Assembly (NCBI GenBank): GCA_015657535.1
Contig: JADHZB010000607.1
Coordinates: 1 to 64,000, forward strand
Source: Nephromyces sp. MM_2019
Taxonomy: Eukaryota > Apicomplexa > Aconoidasida > Nephromycida
Reading direction: 5' to 3'
Length of the DNA: 64,000 nt
Each line of letters opens with the position of its first letter. Position 1 is the first letter of the stretch. The notes beneath the pieces are model-generated. The model had not been told where the DNA came from. It searched no databases and was given only the letters and a program-made list of their open reading frames with translations. A program made the translations under genes and the position numbers. Shown in pieces: positions 23,087 through 35,500 of the stretch.

Positions 23087-26000
23087 CTTCGAATAAAGGA
23101 AACTTCGACGAGTATGGGTAGCTGCAGCACAATCGAAAAATCCTCACCGAAGCATTACGAACAGACGTTGATAATCCCAACTTTTAGCAGATGATGATAG
23201 TATAATAGCCAAAGACTCACTCAAACGATCAAAAAGACTAGAAAGTCGTCCGGGGAACCGAAATGTCTTTTGTTTGTCTGTTCATGCCCCCGAAACAAAT
23301 ATCCTTAAATTAAAAGGTATACTGATATGAGCAAATAATAGACCTTAGCCAAAAAAAAAAGAAACTTGATTGCTCATCTTGGCAGATTTATTCAGACTTG
23401 CAAGATAAAAAAGTATTCCTGTTACAGCTGAACTTTGCTGCAATCTACCATGTTATGATAAAGCATATTAGTAAAATACTAATAGCATGCAGCACACCGA
23501 GGCTATTGAATTCACGCATTTCGGATGCTTAGCAAAGCTGCTTCCGCAGAATGTAGTAGGGTTTAGTGGAATATGATGATGTTACGGTAAACCAACTCGC
23601 AGGGCATGCGAAGAAGCGAGCTGGTGGCCGTCAAGGCGTTATCACAAACACCCTTCGAGTCTGGCAAGTTAAGTCACACGGGCTTTTAGCGCCGCTTGAT
23701 GATATTGAGAAACGCATCAGTAGGTTTGCCGTTAAAATCGCATGGACTTGTTGCTATCCCTCAGCCTGGTAAAAGCCTCAGCGTTAAATGATCGGACGGA
23801 CAACAGCGAACATAAAGAGTCCTTACCGGCCAAGATACTGTCATGCATCTCCCTAGACAACGCCCCTACCCAGAAAAGGCCGTCGTCAGTATTGAGATTA
23901 GCCTTAACAATAAAATTAGTTTTTGCAGAGACTCTTATTAACTCCCTCCCTGAAGGAGTTCATATTTAGCACTAAGCTAATATATAGCACCAAGCTTTCG
24001 AGGGGCTTATAACGTGTGCACAGACCATTTTGTGTGATATCCCACCAAATATATCGAAAATTAATGATATTTATTCTCATTATATATTTTAGCTGCCAAA
24101 TATCTTCAGTTGAAGAGTCCTGCTCTACTTAGGTCAAGTGCGTAAACGCCTCGACTATTTAGATATTTTTTTCAATTAATGCACATCCATAAGATCATTC
24201 TGCTATTTTCATGAATCGAGGCTAGGCATAACTAGTTTCAATCAAAGTCTGATAACCCGGCAACTCCGTGGAATACAGGGGTTGTGAGCCAGGAATCAAT
24301 CGTAACACTACGTGGAAATCAAACATTTGCGAACTGGTGCGAAAAGCAGCAGGAAATGTAGAAGCCCATACGCAATACCAGGATTCAGCAACAGCATCAA
24401 GTGCCTGCAATTCGCCTTTCTTATATTATTTTTTGAAGCGCGCAGATTTTGCAGTCTGAAAGGGGTTTTGTATGGTGCGATTTTAACACTTTGTCTTGAT
24501 TAATACTTGAAAGGAATAGCGAGGAGCACACCACTAGGAAGGTTGGTTGCACCACTAACACCTGCGTAACTCGCATCGCATCATTCTTGCTATCACACCG
24601 ATATTAGGCGCTTTATTAGTTTTGGGATAATCTACTGTGAAGATAGGGAAATACGCGCGACCTATGTATAATTCTTGGAATTATGCATATTAGTGTAGCA
24701 GGTTCACAGGCAAGCCATGTGGTAGGAAGATCCAAATTTTCTTAATTACTGGAATAAAGTGACTTTGCTTTCTTGTTTGTGCATACTCACACCTTTAAAA
24801 AGTTACTAGACGTACATCAGCTGCGTTCATTGAACTGCATGAAATATTCTTTACTGCATCTGGCTTCACTTGTAATGTAATAATGGCGTAATACGTTTGC
24901 TTGGTCAAGATTTTCGGGTACACATCAAGTGGTGCATACCGTAACTGATATCACCTTATGCTTATTAACTTTCAACCGAATTCAACAAAAACCCATGAAT
25001 TTTATGCATGCACCCTGCTGACCTTTTTTTTTGGTTGCACCAGATGAAATTAACTACTAATTGATAACAATCTGAAAACACGTGCACCTCTTCGTCAGTC
25101 CGTGGCAAAATTGAAGCAGGCAAATCCAACTACCCAGTACTAAACAAATTTTTGCTGAAGAAAAAGTTTGGCACAGCAGCACCATGATACTATGCCTGGA
25201 TCGCGTATAAGTCTGTCTTTAGGCGATCACTGGCAAATACGCTGGCATCTAGGGTCTTATATGTAAGTGTAAAACACCGAATCGCTATAAGCCCCATTGA
25301 ACAGGCAGTTTCAAAGTCATCAAAGTTACCCGGTCTCATTGTAGCAGCAACTCACCATAAGCAATAGCCAGTCAAAATGCTTCGGAAGAGAGTGGAAACA
25401 AAATCACTGAAGTCCGAAGTGAAGTTAGTATGAATAGTGCCCACGACACAAGTATGAAAAAAAGCGCAAGAAAAGTATAAACTGCCTGAACTTTAAAAAA
25501 ATTAGCCTCTTAGAAACGAGAAGATACTATTTTCTCGACATATGTTTGCATACTATCTTGAGCCCACTTTTTTGGAGAAGCATCGCTTCCTTCCAGGAGC
25601 TCTTCAGGCGTATTTGCAATTTATTTATGCAAAATCTTGCATGTTAGGGATAAGAACTTAGATCTGTGAAACACGGATTAATTTAAGGTTAAGCAAGCTG
25701 CAGAAGCTTAAAACTAAAGTTTTGTTTTCAAGCCACTTAAAGACTGATGGCGAAAAGATCTTCTTTTAAGACCATTCATATATATCTTAGTGAAACTCCC
25801 AACAATGATAGGGCTCTCTAACGCATGAATGATTCATATATCATCTTGCCCTAAAATTCTTGGACGCATTCTCGAAAGCAGAAAAGAATGGAAAACATAT
25901 CTAAATAATTCGTGGACAAAATTTCAGCAACGATCCGAAAAGAAGTAATAAAAAGAGGAGAAACAAAGAACTGCAAAATATAACTGAAATAAGCAGCTCA

Positions 26001-26507
26001 CAAGCTTATAAACGTAGAAAGTAAACAAAATCGATGAGGAAACCCCATACAAAGTGGTCCTTTTGTAAATATAGTAAGCTGCTCAAAAAAAACTAGCTGT
26101 GCAGCCAACTAATGTAAGAAAGAGAGCTAAACTTGAATAAAATGAAAAGGGGAGATAATTGGGGAAAAATAGCGCATTCTCGCTAAAAAATGCACGCAAA
26201 ATGAATAAGTACGGTAAAATGCTAAAATAGCGCATCTGAAAAATACACTTGCTTTTTTGCATTCAACTCTAAGTAGATTAAATAGCAAACTACGGTAAGA
26301 AAGCATGGACTAAATAAGAAAGGTGTTTAATGCAAGAAGACAAGAAACAAAATTCTTTGGCTCAATTATATTAGCAGCTTACCCTAGAAGAAAAAATAAA
26401 ATGAGAGTATCGAGATAAGGTGAAGGAAAAAACCACTCTATGCTTCCATATAGAACATTTGGAACTAAATTTATGCGAAGCTGAAAAATCAAGATTATAT
26501 CGGCAAG
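23087..26507. other. Intergenic region, 3.4 kb, with a GC-richer island
   Basis: Lies upstream of ELOF1 and downstream of the unrecognised gene. At about 23560-23970 base composition is clearly GC-richer and long frames are open on both strands; the minus frame 23732-23943 has 70 codons and protein-like composition but no start or recognised domain. The rest (24000-26500) is AT-rich with no coding pattern, tRNA or tandem repeat that I could support. Confidence 0.4.
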
Positions 26508-29063
26508 TCAAAAGCTACACACGAAGATATTAAGATGGCATTCCGCCTTGGCTGAAAAAAAGCTGAGGGCTTTGAAAGAAAGGCCATGCTAAACTGATAT
26601 GAAGCGCATGCAGATCGAATCAAAATACTTGCTCATATATCAGAAGGTAGGTGCCCAAGAAGTTTATCCAACAGAGAGTCACCTTATATTGGTATTTTCT
26701 CATGTATCATCAGTGTTAAATTACCGTTACTATAATAATCCCATAAAGCGTAAAGCACCTTCAATAACTTAAAGGGGAAATCAGAAAAAAAAACTGTAAA
26801 CTGCACTAAAGTACTTTCGTGGCTAGGGCTATCCGCAGTTGCTTGCATCAGCTTCTGCTCATAACAGAATCCACGTAAACTTTCGTCAATTCGCTGAAGC
26901 CCACTCAACAAGATCTCTTCATAACTGCTGCTAAATAAAAGCAAGTTGTACTCTAACCCACAAGAATGAATGCCTAGGTAATCTTTTGGCAAATTTCTAA
27001 AGAATAAAATGTGTATAACCAGCTGTGTTGCATTTTTATGCAATAAGAATTTTTTTTTGTAGCCTTTGAAGAGGCATATAAATATGCTTTCTCAGCAGCG
27101 TCCGGCTTGAAACCAATAATGGCAATCAAATGATCACATGTGAAACCACTTAAAGCACCGTAATTCCCTGTAAACGCTACGAGTCGCAGCATATATATCG
27201 GTAAAGTTATTAATCCCAGCAATTATATCAAAAGCGCCATCACGCTCGAGGGGTTTACCCCTGCTGAAGCCTATATCCGTACATTTTGAGGGAGCTTCTA
27301 CACCAAAATATCTGTCTGCTAATACACCAATCACACATTGTAGATTGAATCCAATTAATTAACTTAATGCCAAACGCTTAAATGATATAAGCAAATAGGA
27401 AATAAAGCCCTCGTTAATTAGGTCAGCACACACAAAAGAATTACAGGCAGCAAGCTCCCAAGACTGCCCCTCAAAGTAAAGCTTAAAAGAGGCCAAGACA
27501 TCAGTAATCATCCCTTTCATGCTTAAGCAAAAAAAGGATATATCCTATATATTTCAAAAAGCACAACCTCCCATCGTGACATTGCAGGCTTCTGCTAACA
27601 AGTAAACGCAAAAACGCTTTTTTGAATACGAAATTTTCAGAATTATTAACACAGGTCCGAAAGGCCCACATGCTAGGGCATGATGCTTGTGACCCATATA
27701 TATTAACCCAAAGCTCTGCTGACTCCCGTTGCACTTCATATGAGTATAACATGGGCGTGACCACAAAATATACCGAAAAAGCAGGTCAATGAAGGGAAAA
27801 GCGCAAAAGAGTGAAAGATGTATCAACAGTTCATTAGGAAAAGTGCGTTGCACTAGCACATTTTAGTTTTTCAGAGATTGAATATCTGAAGTTGTACTAT
27901 CAAACTATATTTTGGAACAAAGCATATATAAATGCGAACCAGAGAAAAATAGCTAATAAATTACGCAATTAAAGAAAAATAGAGAAGAGCTTAATATAAA
28001 CCCTACTGGAATATATATAAAGATGAAAAATTATTGGTAATGGTGGCCATTCAAACCAAAAAACTAATAAATTAAATGGCCAAGAGACAGCGAGAAATCA
28101 CAGCACGAATACCACTAGTAAGAGCATAACCGCACTCATGCAGCACTAGGAGTAAAAATAATGGCAACAAAAATACCAAGGTAAGTTCCGTGGCAGTTGA
28201 CTTTTCCTTAAAAAAGTAGCCTACTAAAAACTATAAAAACGCCACAATATCAGCGACTTAGCACCTAAAGCAAGAACCTTGCGCAAGCCGAAATGAAATA
28301 ACAAAGGAGGGAAAATTGCCACTTCAAACTCAGAAAATAACAAAACAAATGCAAGCAGGAAAATAAAAAGAAAAATATTGGTAAATACTAGAACAAAATA
28401 TTGCGAAACAGCATAACGGCGGTCTCAAAACAATACTGACAGACGAAGCTAAAAAAAAAAAATTAAGTTTATATGCGATGCAAACAAAACCAAAGGGCAG
28501 GAAAATCTGTTATGAATATCAAACGCTGGCTTCAGACTCAGGAAAATAAAGCTTGCACCCTCATGAGAAACATGCAAAATGGCACACACATGAATCAAGA
28601 CGTACGTACACGCACAGGCGAATCAAGATATACATACACACATCAATCAAGACACACACACACATGCAGCATCTAACAAAGAAAACATGGTATCCATAAA
28701 TGACTAAGATTTTATTACAGAAGAACCAGCTTTCTCATAAAAAAATCTCAATATTATAAGAATGAACATGCAGGATAAAATGAGAAAATAATACACTTAC
28801 TATCCATCCACTAAGTGAGAAGCATATTGTAATGCAAAAAAAGCACGAAAAATTAATCTGTTAGCTGCCTCATCATCAGTTGGATGTGCTGAACCTACAT
28901 TTAAGTTCGGGAATACAAAAGCTTCCCCCTTTAAAACGGCTTTTAATTTTGTAAAAGCACGGTAGCCTGACTTACTCATCAGCATCACTGCGACTTCGTT
29001 TCTTGAACTATTCAAGAATACGGTTGCACGGAAGTCTTCAATATACCATAAGAGGAGTAGTAC
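26508..29063 (-). CDS. Multi-exon gene of unknown function (5' end not located)
   Basis: Not recognised. Six exons join in phase: 28801-29063, 27376-27521, 27259-27315, 27114-27167, 26725-27063, 26508-26551 (TGA). The introns include unusually short ones of about 90, 60 and 50 bases beside longer ones. The product is about 300 residues, helical-looking, with stretches such as YIEDFRATVFLNSSRNEVAV, ASHLVDGYMKGMITDVLASF, FEGQSWELAACNSF, NLPKDYLGIHSCGLEYNLLL and GLQRIDESLRGFCYEQK. Best-supported sites are the GTAAGTG donor at 28800 and the ctttttttcag acceptor before 26551; the GTTTGG donor after 27376 and GTTTCA donor after 27114 are weak. No ATG lies clearly upstream of the first exon, whose frame opens at an acceptor, so more 5' exons are expected between 29.1 and 30.5 kb. 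Without the short introns the frames would be broken, so a decayed gene is the main alternative. Confidence 0.45.
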
Positions 29064-30504
29064 CTAAACCCTAATCTTCATGTTCTTTTTGACGTCAATT
29101 ACACTCTCAATAGCGAAGGAACATTACTCTGTAATGAATGCAAAAAATAGACCTAACGCATGCAATTAATCCCCAGGTACTGGAGACAAACGTACTTTAA
29201 TCGTAATCGCACTCTCTAATGAATACAAAAAATAGATTGAAATCATGCAGTTCATCCCGAGTCTAGCGTCAAATATAATTTCATCTTAACAGCCAAAATA
29301 ACGCATAGCCTTCACTCAAACAGAAGATACACCAAACGAAAGAAAAAGGATAATGTTTAGCAACAATAGTACTATGCAAACAAATTCAAAGATTCTGCAT
29401 TGAAACAACCCATGTATAGCACATTTCCCACAGAAATTACTCCCTTTCGGTTATAAACGAGAGTACAATAGAATAACTCCAGGCTTCGCTTCAGTTCAAT
29501 TACAACTGAAATGTGCAAAAACGATCATCTGAGGTTTCTGCACAAATTCATGCCACTACTAAAATTTAAGCTCTCTTTAAAGCAGAAATACCAAGAAAAT
29601 CCTCCAAGTATACTATATAGAGAAAGTAGTGCCCATGCTAATCTTTAATGGCGTAATCACTGTATTAAAAAACCAAACACTTAAAGTATATATATTCGCT
29701 ATTTTTCGACCACTAGCTTAATGGCTATATACCGTGAAAAAGAACGTGGAATGTCTGTGAGGTACTTTATGGAGCGTGCGTGAAAAATTTTTATGGAGTG
29801 TGTGCAAGACATTTTATGCAGTATGTGTGGAAGATTTATTATGGGGTGAGCTTGCAACGTGTTGTGGAGTGTGTGCGCAGAATATTTTTTATGGAGTGTG
29901 CGTATAACATGTTGTGGAATGTGTGTATAACGTGTTGTGGAGTGCGCATATAACATATTGTGGAGTGTGTGTGTGAGAGTTTCTATGGAGTGCGCATATG
30001 ACATGTTATTGAGCGTGTGTGGGAGCTTTTTTATGGAGTCTGCGTAGGTCATACTCGAAGACACAACTTTGGTATCATACTTCATCTTCAATATTTATGG
30101 ACATAAAAACGCACGACCACAAACTCTTTGCAAAATCATATGAATCAAGTCACCACAACGTCAGACTATCTGGCAATGCCGTTCGATACTTGAAGGATAT
30201 GAATGAAAATTTACAACAAAAACATACACTTCCTGCACTCACATTTTTTTACACGCTGAAAATACCAAAAGAGTGTTCACTAGACAAGTAAAATCTTACA
30301 CATTAATGAGATAAGAATTGCAATAGTTTTAATAAGCCTTGAAAAAACAAAAATGACGGTGCAGCAGTAGTAGTTTCCTCCCACGTCACCATTTATTAGA
30401 TCCACAACAAATACTAGGAAAAGCGCGTTGAAAGAAGGAGAAAAATTAACACAAGCATTCATAAAATAAAGCCCGAAATCACGGCATATATTTTTGAATG
30501 AGCC
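29064..30504. other. Intergenic/5' region with a GT-rich minisatellite
   Basis: Between the unrecognised gene and the CorA-type gene, both on the minus strand. It contains the ~30-bp array at 29745-30045. A 60-codon minus-strand frame at 30280-30462 starts with ATG and could be a first exon of the downstream gene, but no in-phase splice to the 29063 acceptor was found. Confidence 0.4.
29745..30045. repeat. Degenerate ~30-bp minisatellite (TATGGAGTGTGCG core)
   Basis: About nine to ten imperfect units of the kind TGTTGTGGAGTGTGTGTATAAC repeat with a period near 28-32 bases. The minus-strand frame 29699-30091 (His/Thr/Leu-rich repeats) is open only because of the repeat and is not a supported gene. 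Confidence 0.8.
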
Positions 30505-32556
30505 TTACAAATTCATCATCCTCACAAATCTAATAAAAATTGCCAAGGCAAGCACAAAGATAGCGCTAGTTGTCACTACTACTAGTTTAAACGCAAATCT
30601 GTCGCCCTCGTAACCGTTTCTCAAGTTCATGCCGAAAACACCGGCCACGGCACCTATAAACCCAAAAATCATCCCCAAAAAATCCAAAACCAATTCGCTT
30701 TTTAAAGCAGTATTTCGAACAGAAGAAAGATGTAGCTCCATTATTTGTAGGGCGTGATCCAATTCATTGATTGTATGCGAGGCAAAACTCGAGATCAAAG
30801 ATGCTTCTTGATGGTAAAACTCCAATATTCGCAGGAAAGTATCTCCATGCACTTCGCTAGTTTTTCTGCTATCTTCCACAGATAAAGAGGTTAAATCGGT
30901 CATCTCAAAAGGCTGAGAAGGCTTTGACAGAGAGATAATCTCTTGCTGTGAAACTGGAAAAATATTCGCGTTACTGTGAGGGAGTTTAAAGCTGCTGTTA
31001 CCAAATAACTTTGCCGATGTCGAAGCCACGGCCTTGGTACCTCTAAAAAATAGTAAGGATTCAGATTAAGCAAAATCCATAAAGAAGAGAATAATAAAAG
31101 TACGGCCAGAGAGGAAGCTGGTAAAAATTATCATCAAAAATACTCGCAAAGCAGATCTTTAAACTACAAACAGTGCATTAAGTTGAGACTACACACACAT
31201 ATAACCATCAAAAGCACTAAAAAAGCTTGCATAATATCACAGAAGTGGAAGACACATCACTCATCACTTTTTTGATCTTTGAAATTATAAGTAAAAGACT
31301 TTTCTAAGAAAAAACTACGTTTTAAAATTCTCTTAATCGCCTTACTTCCATTCTCCTGAACTTTGGTTTGTCACTGATGAGGAGGCAAAGGCATCGCGGG
31401 CAGAGGAGGCTTCCTTTACCCAAGTCGATCCTTTTTTACAGAGACTGCGGTGTAGCTCTAACTCCCGTATAAGCTGGGCAGCATGGGCAGACCCACTAGA
31501 AGGTTGTTTCATAGCTGCTACATTTTGATGAGATCCCATTAAATTGACTCTTACGTAGTCTTCAACGCAATAAAGTATGTCAAGCATAGCCCTTTCCAAA
31601 GCAAACGTATAGTCACATAGAAATGAAAGGCGGCTTCGCATATAACTAACTTCATGAAGCCGTGTAAATGTCTTTGACTTTGAATAGATATCTACAAGGA
31701 TACTCCTCGAATTTTCCTCAAAATGGGCTAAATTACCTTGAATACAGCTACAAAATTCAGATAAAATTATATCCAATGCTTGAAGGTGATAAGGAGTATC
31801 ACTCAAGAATGAGGAGCTCTGCCTACCATCTGAGCTGATTGAAGTGCAGCGACTGATGGCTGAAGGCACACAGGCTGTAAGAGAATTATCACGTTGAGTA
31901 TCAATTCCGGTAAGAAGTGCAGATGCCAAGTCACCGCATTGAAAAATGGAACGCGATGAAGCTGGATAGAAATCACTATTAATTAGGGTAAACAAGAGTA
32001 CAGTAGGAAGTAGGATGCAACGAAAAGGTGGGAGACACACCACAAGCATGTTATGTGACCTTTCATGTATGTATGGCCTAATAGTCGCATGAGGGGATAA
32101 TAATGAGCGTATATCTTGTATCATAAAGGGTTGCTGCAAGTTGATCGCTTCATCATATGTATCGAGTCCTGGAACCACTGTGTTAGAGCCAGCTTGAGTT
32201 CCCCGTGCAGATGCAGGACTATTAAGGTTTGACTGATAAGGTGAACCTGGAGCAGCAGATAACGAAGATGGTGTAGACGAACCCAAGTAATGACGTTCTA
32301 CGCAGCGAAGTAGCCTGGACTTGTCGTATCTACTACATTGTGGAGCAGAACCAGGGGTAAGCTGTATAACCTCAAACGTCCGAGGATGTTCTAGACTATT
32401 CTGCTGGCGATTGAACTCTTTAGGTGGCTCTGAATAATTCAGTTGCTGATTGTCCAGCAATGCGGAATATTCAAATGCTTTAGATTTCGTAGATTCAGCA
32501 TGGAAAACCTCTGAGAACGAAAGTTTTTTACCCGGAGCAGCAGGAGAAGCATTCAT
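30505..32556 (-). CDS. CorA/MRS2-type Mg2+ transporter family protein
   Basis: Divalent-cation (usually Mg2+) channel family with two C-terminal membrane helices. Exons 31346-32556 (ATG at 32556) and 30505-31042 join in phase (GTAAGG donor, tttttag acceptor) into 582 residues. The diagnostic GMN motif is intact in VFGMNLRNG near residue 540, at the end of the first membrane helix (LDFLGMIFGFIGAVAGVFG); the second helix is FKLVVVTTSAIFVLALAIF, and the protein ends in a short basic tail. The helical region before it (TINELDHALQIMELHLSSVR) fits the long stalk helix of the family. The N-terminal ~180 residues are a Ser/Pro/Asn-rich extension, and another low-complexity stretch (about 205-265) interrupts the soluble domain, making the protein longer than typical CorA (about 320) or MRS2 (about 400-470). 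Likely membrane: mitochondrial inner or plasma membrane; not decidable here. Confidence 0.9.
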
Positions 32557-35500
32557 TCTGCAAGCTTCAGTTTCTATTTATACTTTGCAAAAAAAAAATG
32601 CAAGTATAGGATTGATTTCTTTCTCGAGGTATGGTGCCTCAATGTAACACCACCATTAGGCAGAGATTCAAGGTGCCTCGCATGAAGTAGCGCAAGGCGG
32701 ATGCAATTAAATGGGGCAAAAATAAAACATTTCGTGAGTTACACGCACATGAAACTACAAACAGAAGTTGAAGACGCAACAAAACACCTCCCGAATAATG
32801 AAGGGGTCAACAGAGAGCGGTGAAAAAAGTACATCAAGATGCGAGTTACCCCCTTCACCACGTCGCCAGTAAATAAAATTGTTACAGCAACTTGTAAAGG
32901 CTGCATAACATCGTAAACTCCAGCAATTCCTGAGAAAGAGCCACGGATAATCAGTGTACACGTAAGCCAATTTCCTCTAAAGCATACGGATAGCTTAAAA
33001 AATATATGTATAATCTTTCTTGTCACTATTTCACCGCTACATCAAAGAAAAATTGCATGGCAGCTGAGGAAGAATTAATCCGCCCTCTGTGATAACTTTT
33101 TTATGACAGAGGTTCCTAAAGCAAGACGGAATCACTAGGAATATGAAGCCTACACAAGGGTCAAAAGTGGGGTCACCGTTTTAATGACACTATCGTACTG
33201 GGGTATGCACGCGGCGCATAAGATTTTCCTCCAGTTTCTTCTGATAAAAAGTCCTCTTCCTGCTTATAACTGAAGGAAGGGATATTTGAAGCTGCGCAGC
33301 GCAACAGACAATAGTCTTAACAGAGATGTTCAGGCAGAAAATCATCTCGCATTGCCAGTATCTTCAATATTTTAGAAAGGTTCCGTTTACTAAATACTCC
33401 ATCCTATATTAACTAACAGGTATGGCATAGCAGTAGTAGCACCTAACCGACAAGTCACACCATACCACACTGCAAAAAAATTTTATGTAATTACCATTTT
33501 GATTGTATCTTATGTCAATGGGAAGTGGTGGACTACCCTCTGCAGAAGCACCAAGAGATACGGTAGTACTATGACCCACAAGAAGCTAGTGAACTACACG
33601 TTGAAAAGGTCAGGGTGAAGCTAGATAGGACATAACACTCTATAGGCGTGAAAAGTGAAGTTATTACCACGTAGTTTGCATATATTAAGAAATTCATTAT
33701 TAATAACTTCACTGTAGAAAGATTGATACTAGAACAAGTGTGCCTTGAAGGGAAGATGGGGTAATACGCAGGTTATTTTACGGGCGACCGGCAAGTGGAA
33801 TACACGCTCGTGAGTATCGCTGGTGTGGTTGTGTGTAGTAGGTACTAGGATACTTTTTCCCTATGGTATGTAGAAGAGGGAGTAACTGCAGGTAATTTGA
33901 GTATTCAGGCAGAAAGGACAGTTCAAAGCGTCGCAACTTTACCTACCGGCTTGGACCAAGTTTATTGCCGTTGAATATGTACAAGTCAAAATTTTAGAGT
34001 ACTAAGACTTCTTTAGTAGGTACCTAATTTGGTGAAAGTTAGGATAGTTTTCGCTGAATATCGTAGAAATTTCGGCTCAGTGGCAGTTGCATGATTTTTG
34101 CACTTTTCCAACAACTGCTTTAACTTAAAAATAAACCAGCAAAACTAGTAACGCTGGTTATTGTCCCCACCTTGTGTTTAGATGCCTCGTAGAACTATAT
34201 ATGCCGTATAAAGGATGGGCAGGAAGCAAATCATGTGAAGTCCAAGGTGCCAACCTCGACAGTTGTGATAAGTGAAGTACCTCCATATTAATATCGAAAG
34301 GCAGTAGGGAGCAAATATCGCTGGTATATATATATGTAAGAAAAGCCCTGGTTGCTTGGTCATGCTAAAAGATTAGGAGCAGCCATTAGTAAAGCTAAAA
34401 TTTGTTTACAAAAGATCGGCGTGGAACTTTGCCAGAATCTGCTTTGGTGAGTTGCACTCAAAGTGAAGAAGATATGCTAGCCTCTTTTATACGGCGCTCA
34501 ACGCAGGGTATTTAGGGTCTCCAGTTAATCCTATAATGTGAAAATAGCTTTTGATTTTAAAGGATTATCTCTAGTCTTTTGTGGCAGTGAAACACCAAAT
34601 TTTAGTGATTGAGCATACTTAATCTGATATTTTCTCGTTATAAAAAGCATTCAAGTAGTGGTAAGATACTTTGTTTTTAAAGAGTAAATCTCAGAGTAAG
34701 TGTTCTATCACTACCTGATTGTATTGGTATACGAAAGTTTTCTAGTATACTTTTATTTAAAATGCAAAATAGTACTTACAATTGCAATAAAATAAGCAAT
34801 AATATCGCAATTTTCTTAAGAGAATTTAGTGGTTTCGATGGGATTCTATGACTCCTCGCATGTTCGTATAATCATCGCCTTCATTTAAATTGGCTACTGT
34901 CTTTTCTGAAGCTAGGAAAAGCAGTAGCTTCCTTTGCCGCCCAGAACCTGGACTCATAATTCTTCCTGAATACACTTCCAGCATAGGTTTTTGTGCATCT
35001 TATTAATCTGCGCAAACTTTATGTAAATTCAGCCTTACGCAGCATTTGATCCTATGGTAAATGGTGATATAAAAAGCCTAGTGCTTCGTAAACGGCTAGT
35101 CCTTTTACATTGATTGCTTAAAAAGACAGCACACAAGAGTAGCCAAAGTGTTTAAAAACACAGACATAATATGGGGGCGAATGCTCACGTCAGAGTGCAC
35201 AGGCGTCCTGTATTAAACCACAAACCTTTCTCGAAGAACTTAGATTAAAATTTGGCAATTTTTAAGCCAATTTTCATACAAGCATCAAATTGGAGCAACC
35301 GCATTCACTGTAAACCCTTCATTACGAGAAGAAATCAGCAATAGGTGGATAGTATACTACACAACCCCAACGAAAGATCTTAGGCTCTTCAATCTCCTAC
35401 TAACGAGAGCAACAGCATTTCAGCATAAGACAGCAGCATTCCGGGCGGCTTTCAAGCCTGCAACATGCATTAGACTAGTTATCTTAGCATGCAAACCTCG

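Noticed and set aside
29060..29076. TTAGGGTTTAG telomere-like motif
   Set aside because: Single occurrence, not tandem; it is the acceptor region of an exon.
32739..33026. Minus-strand 95-codon frame upstream of the CorA-type gene
   Set aside because: Has an ATG but no domain and no in-phase link to the next exon; the CorA-type gene has its own good ATG at 32556.
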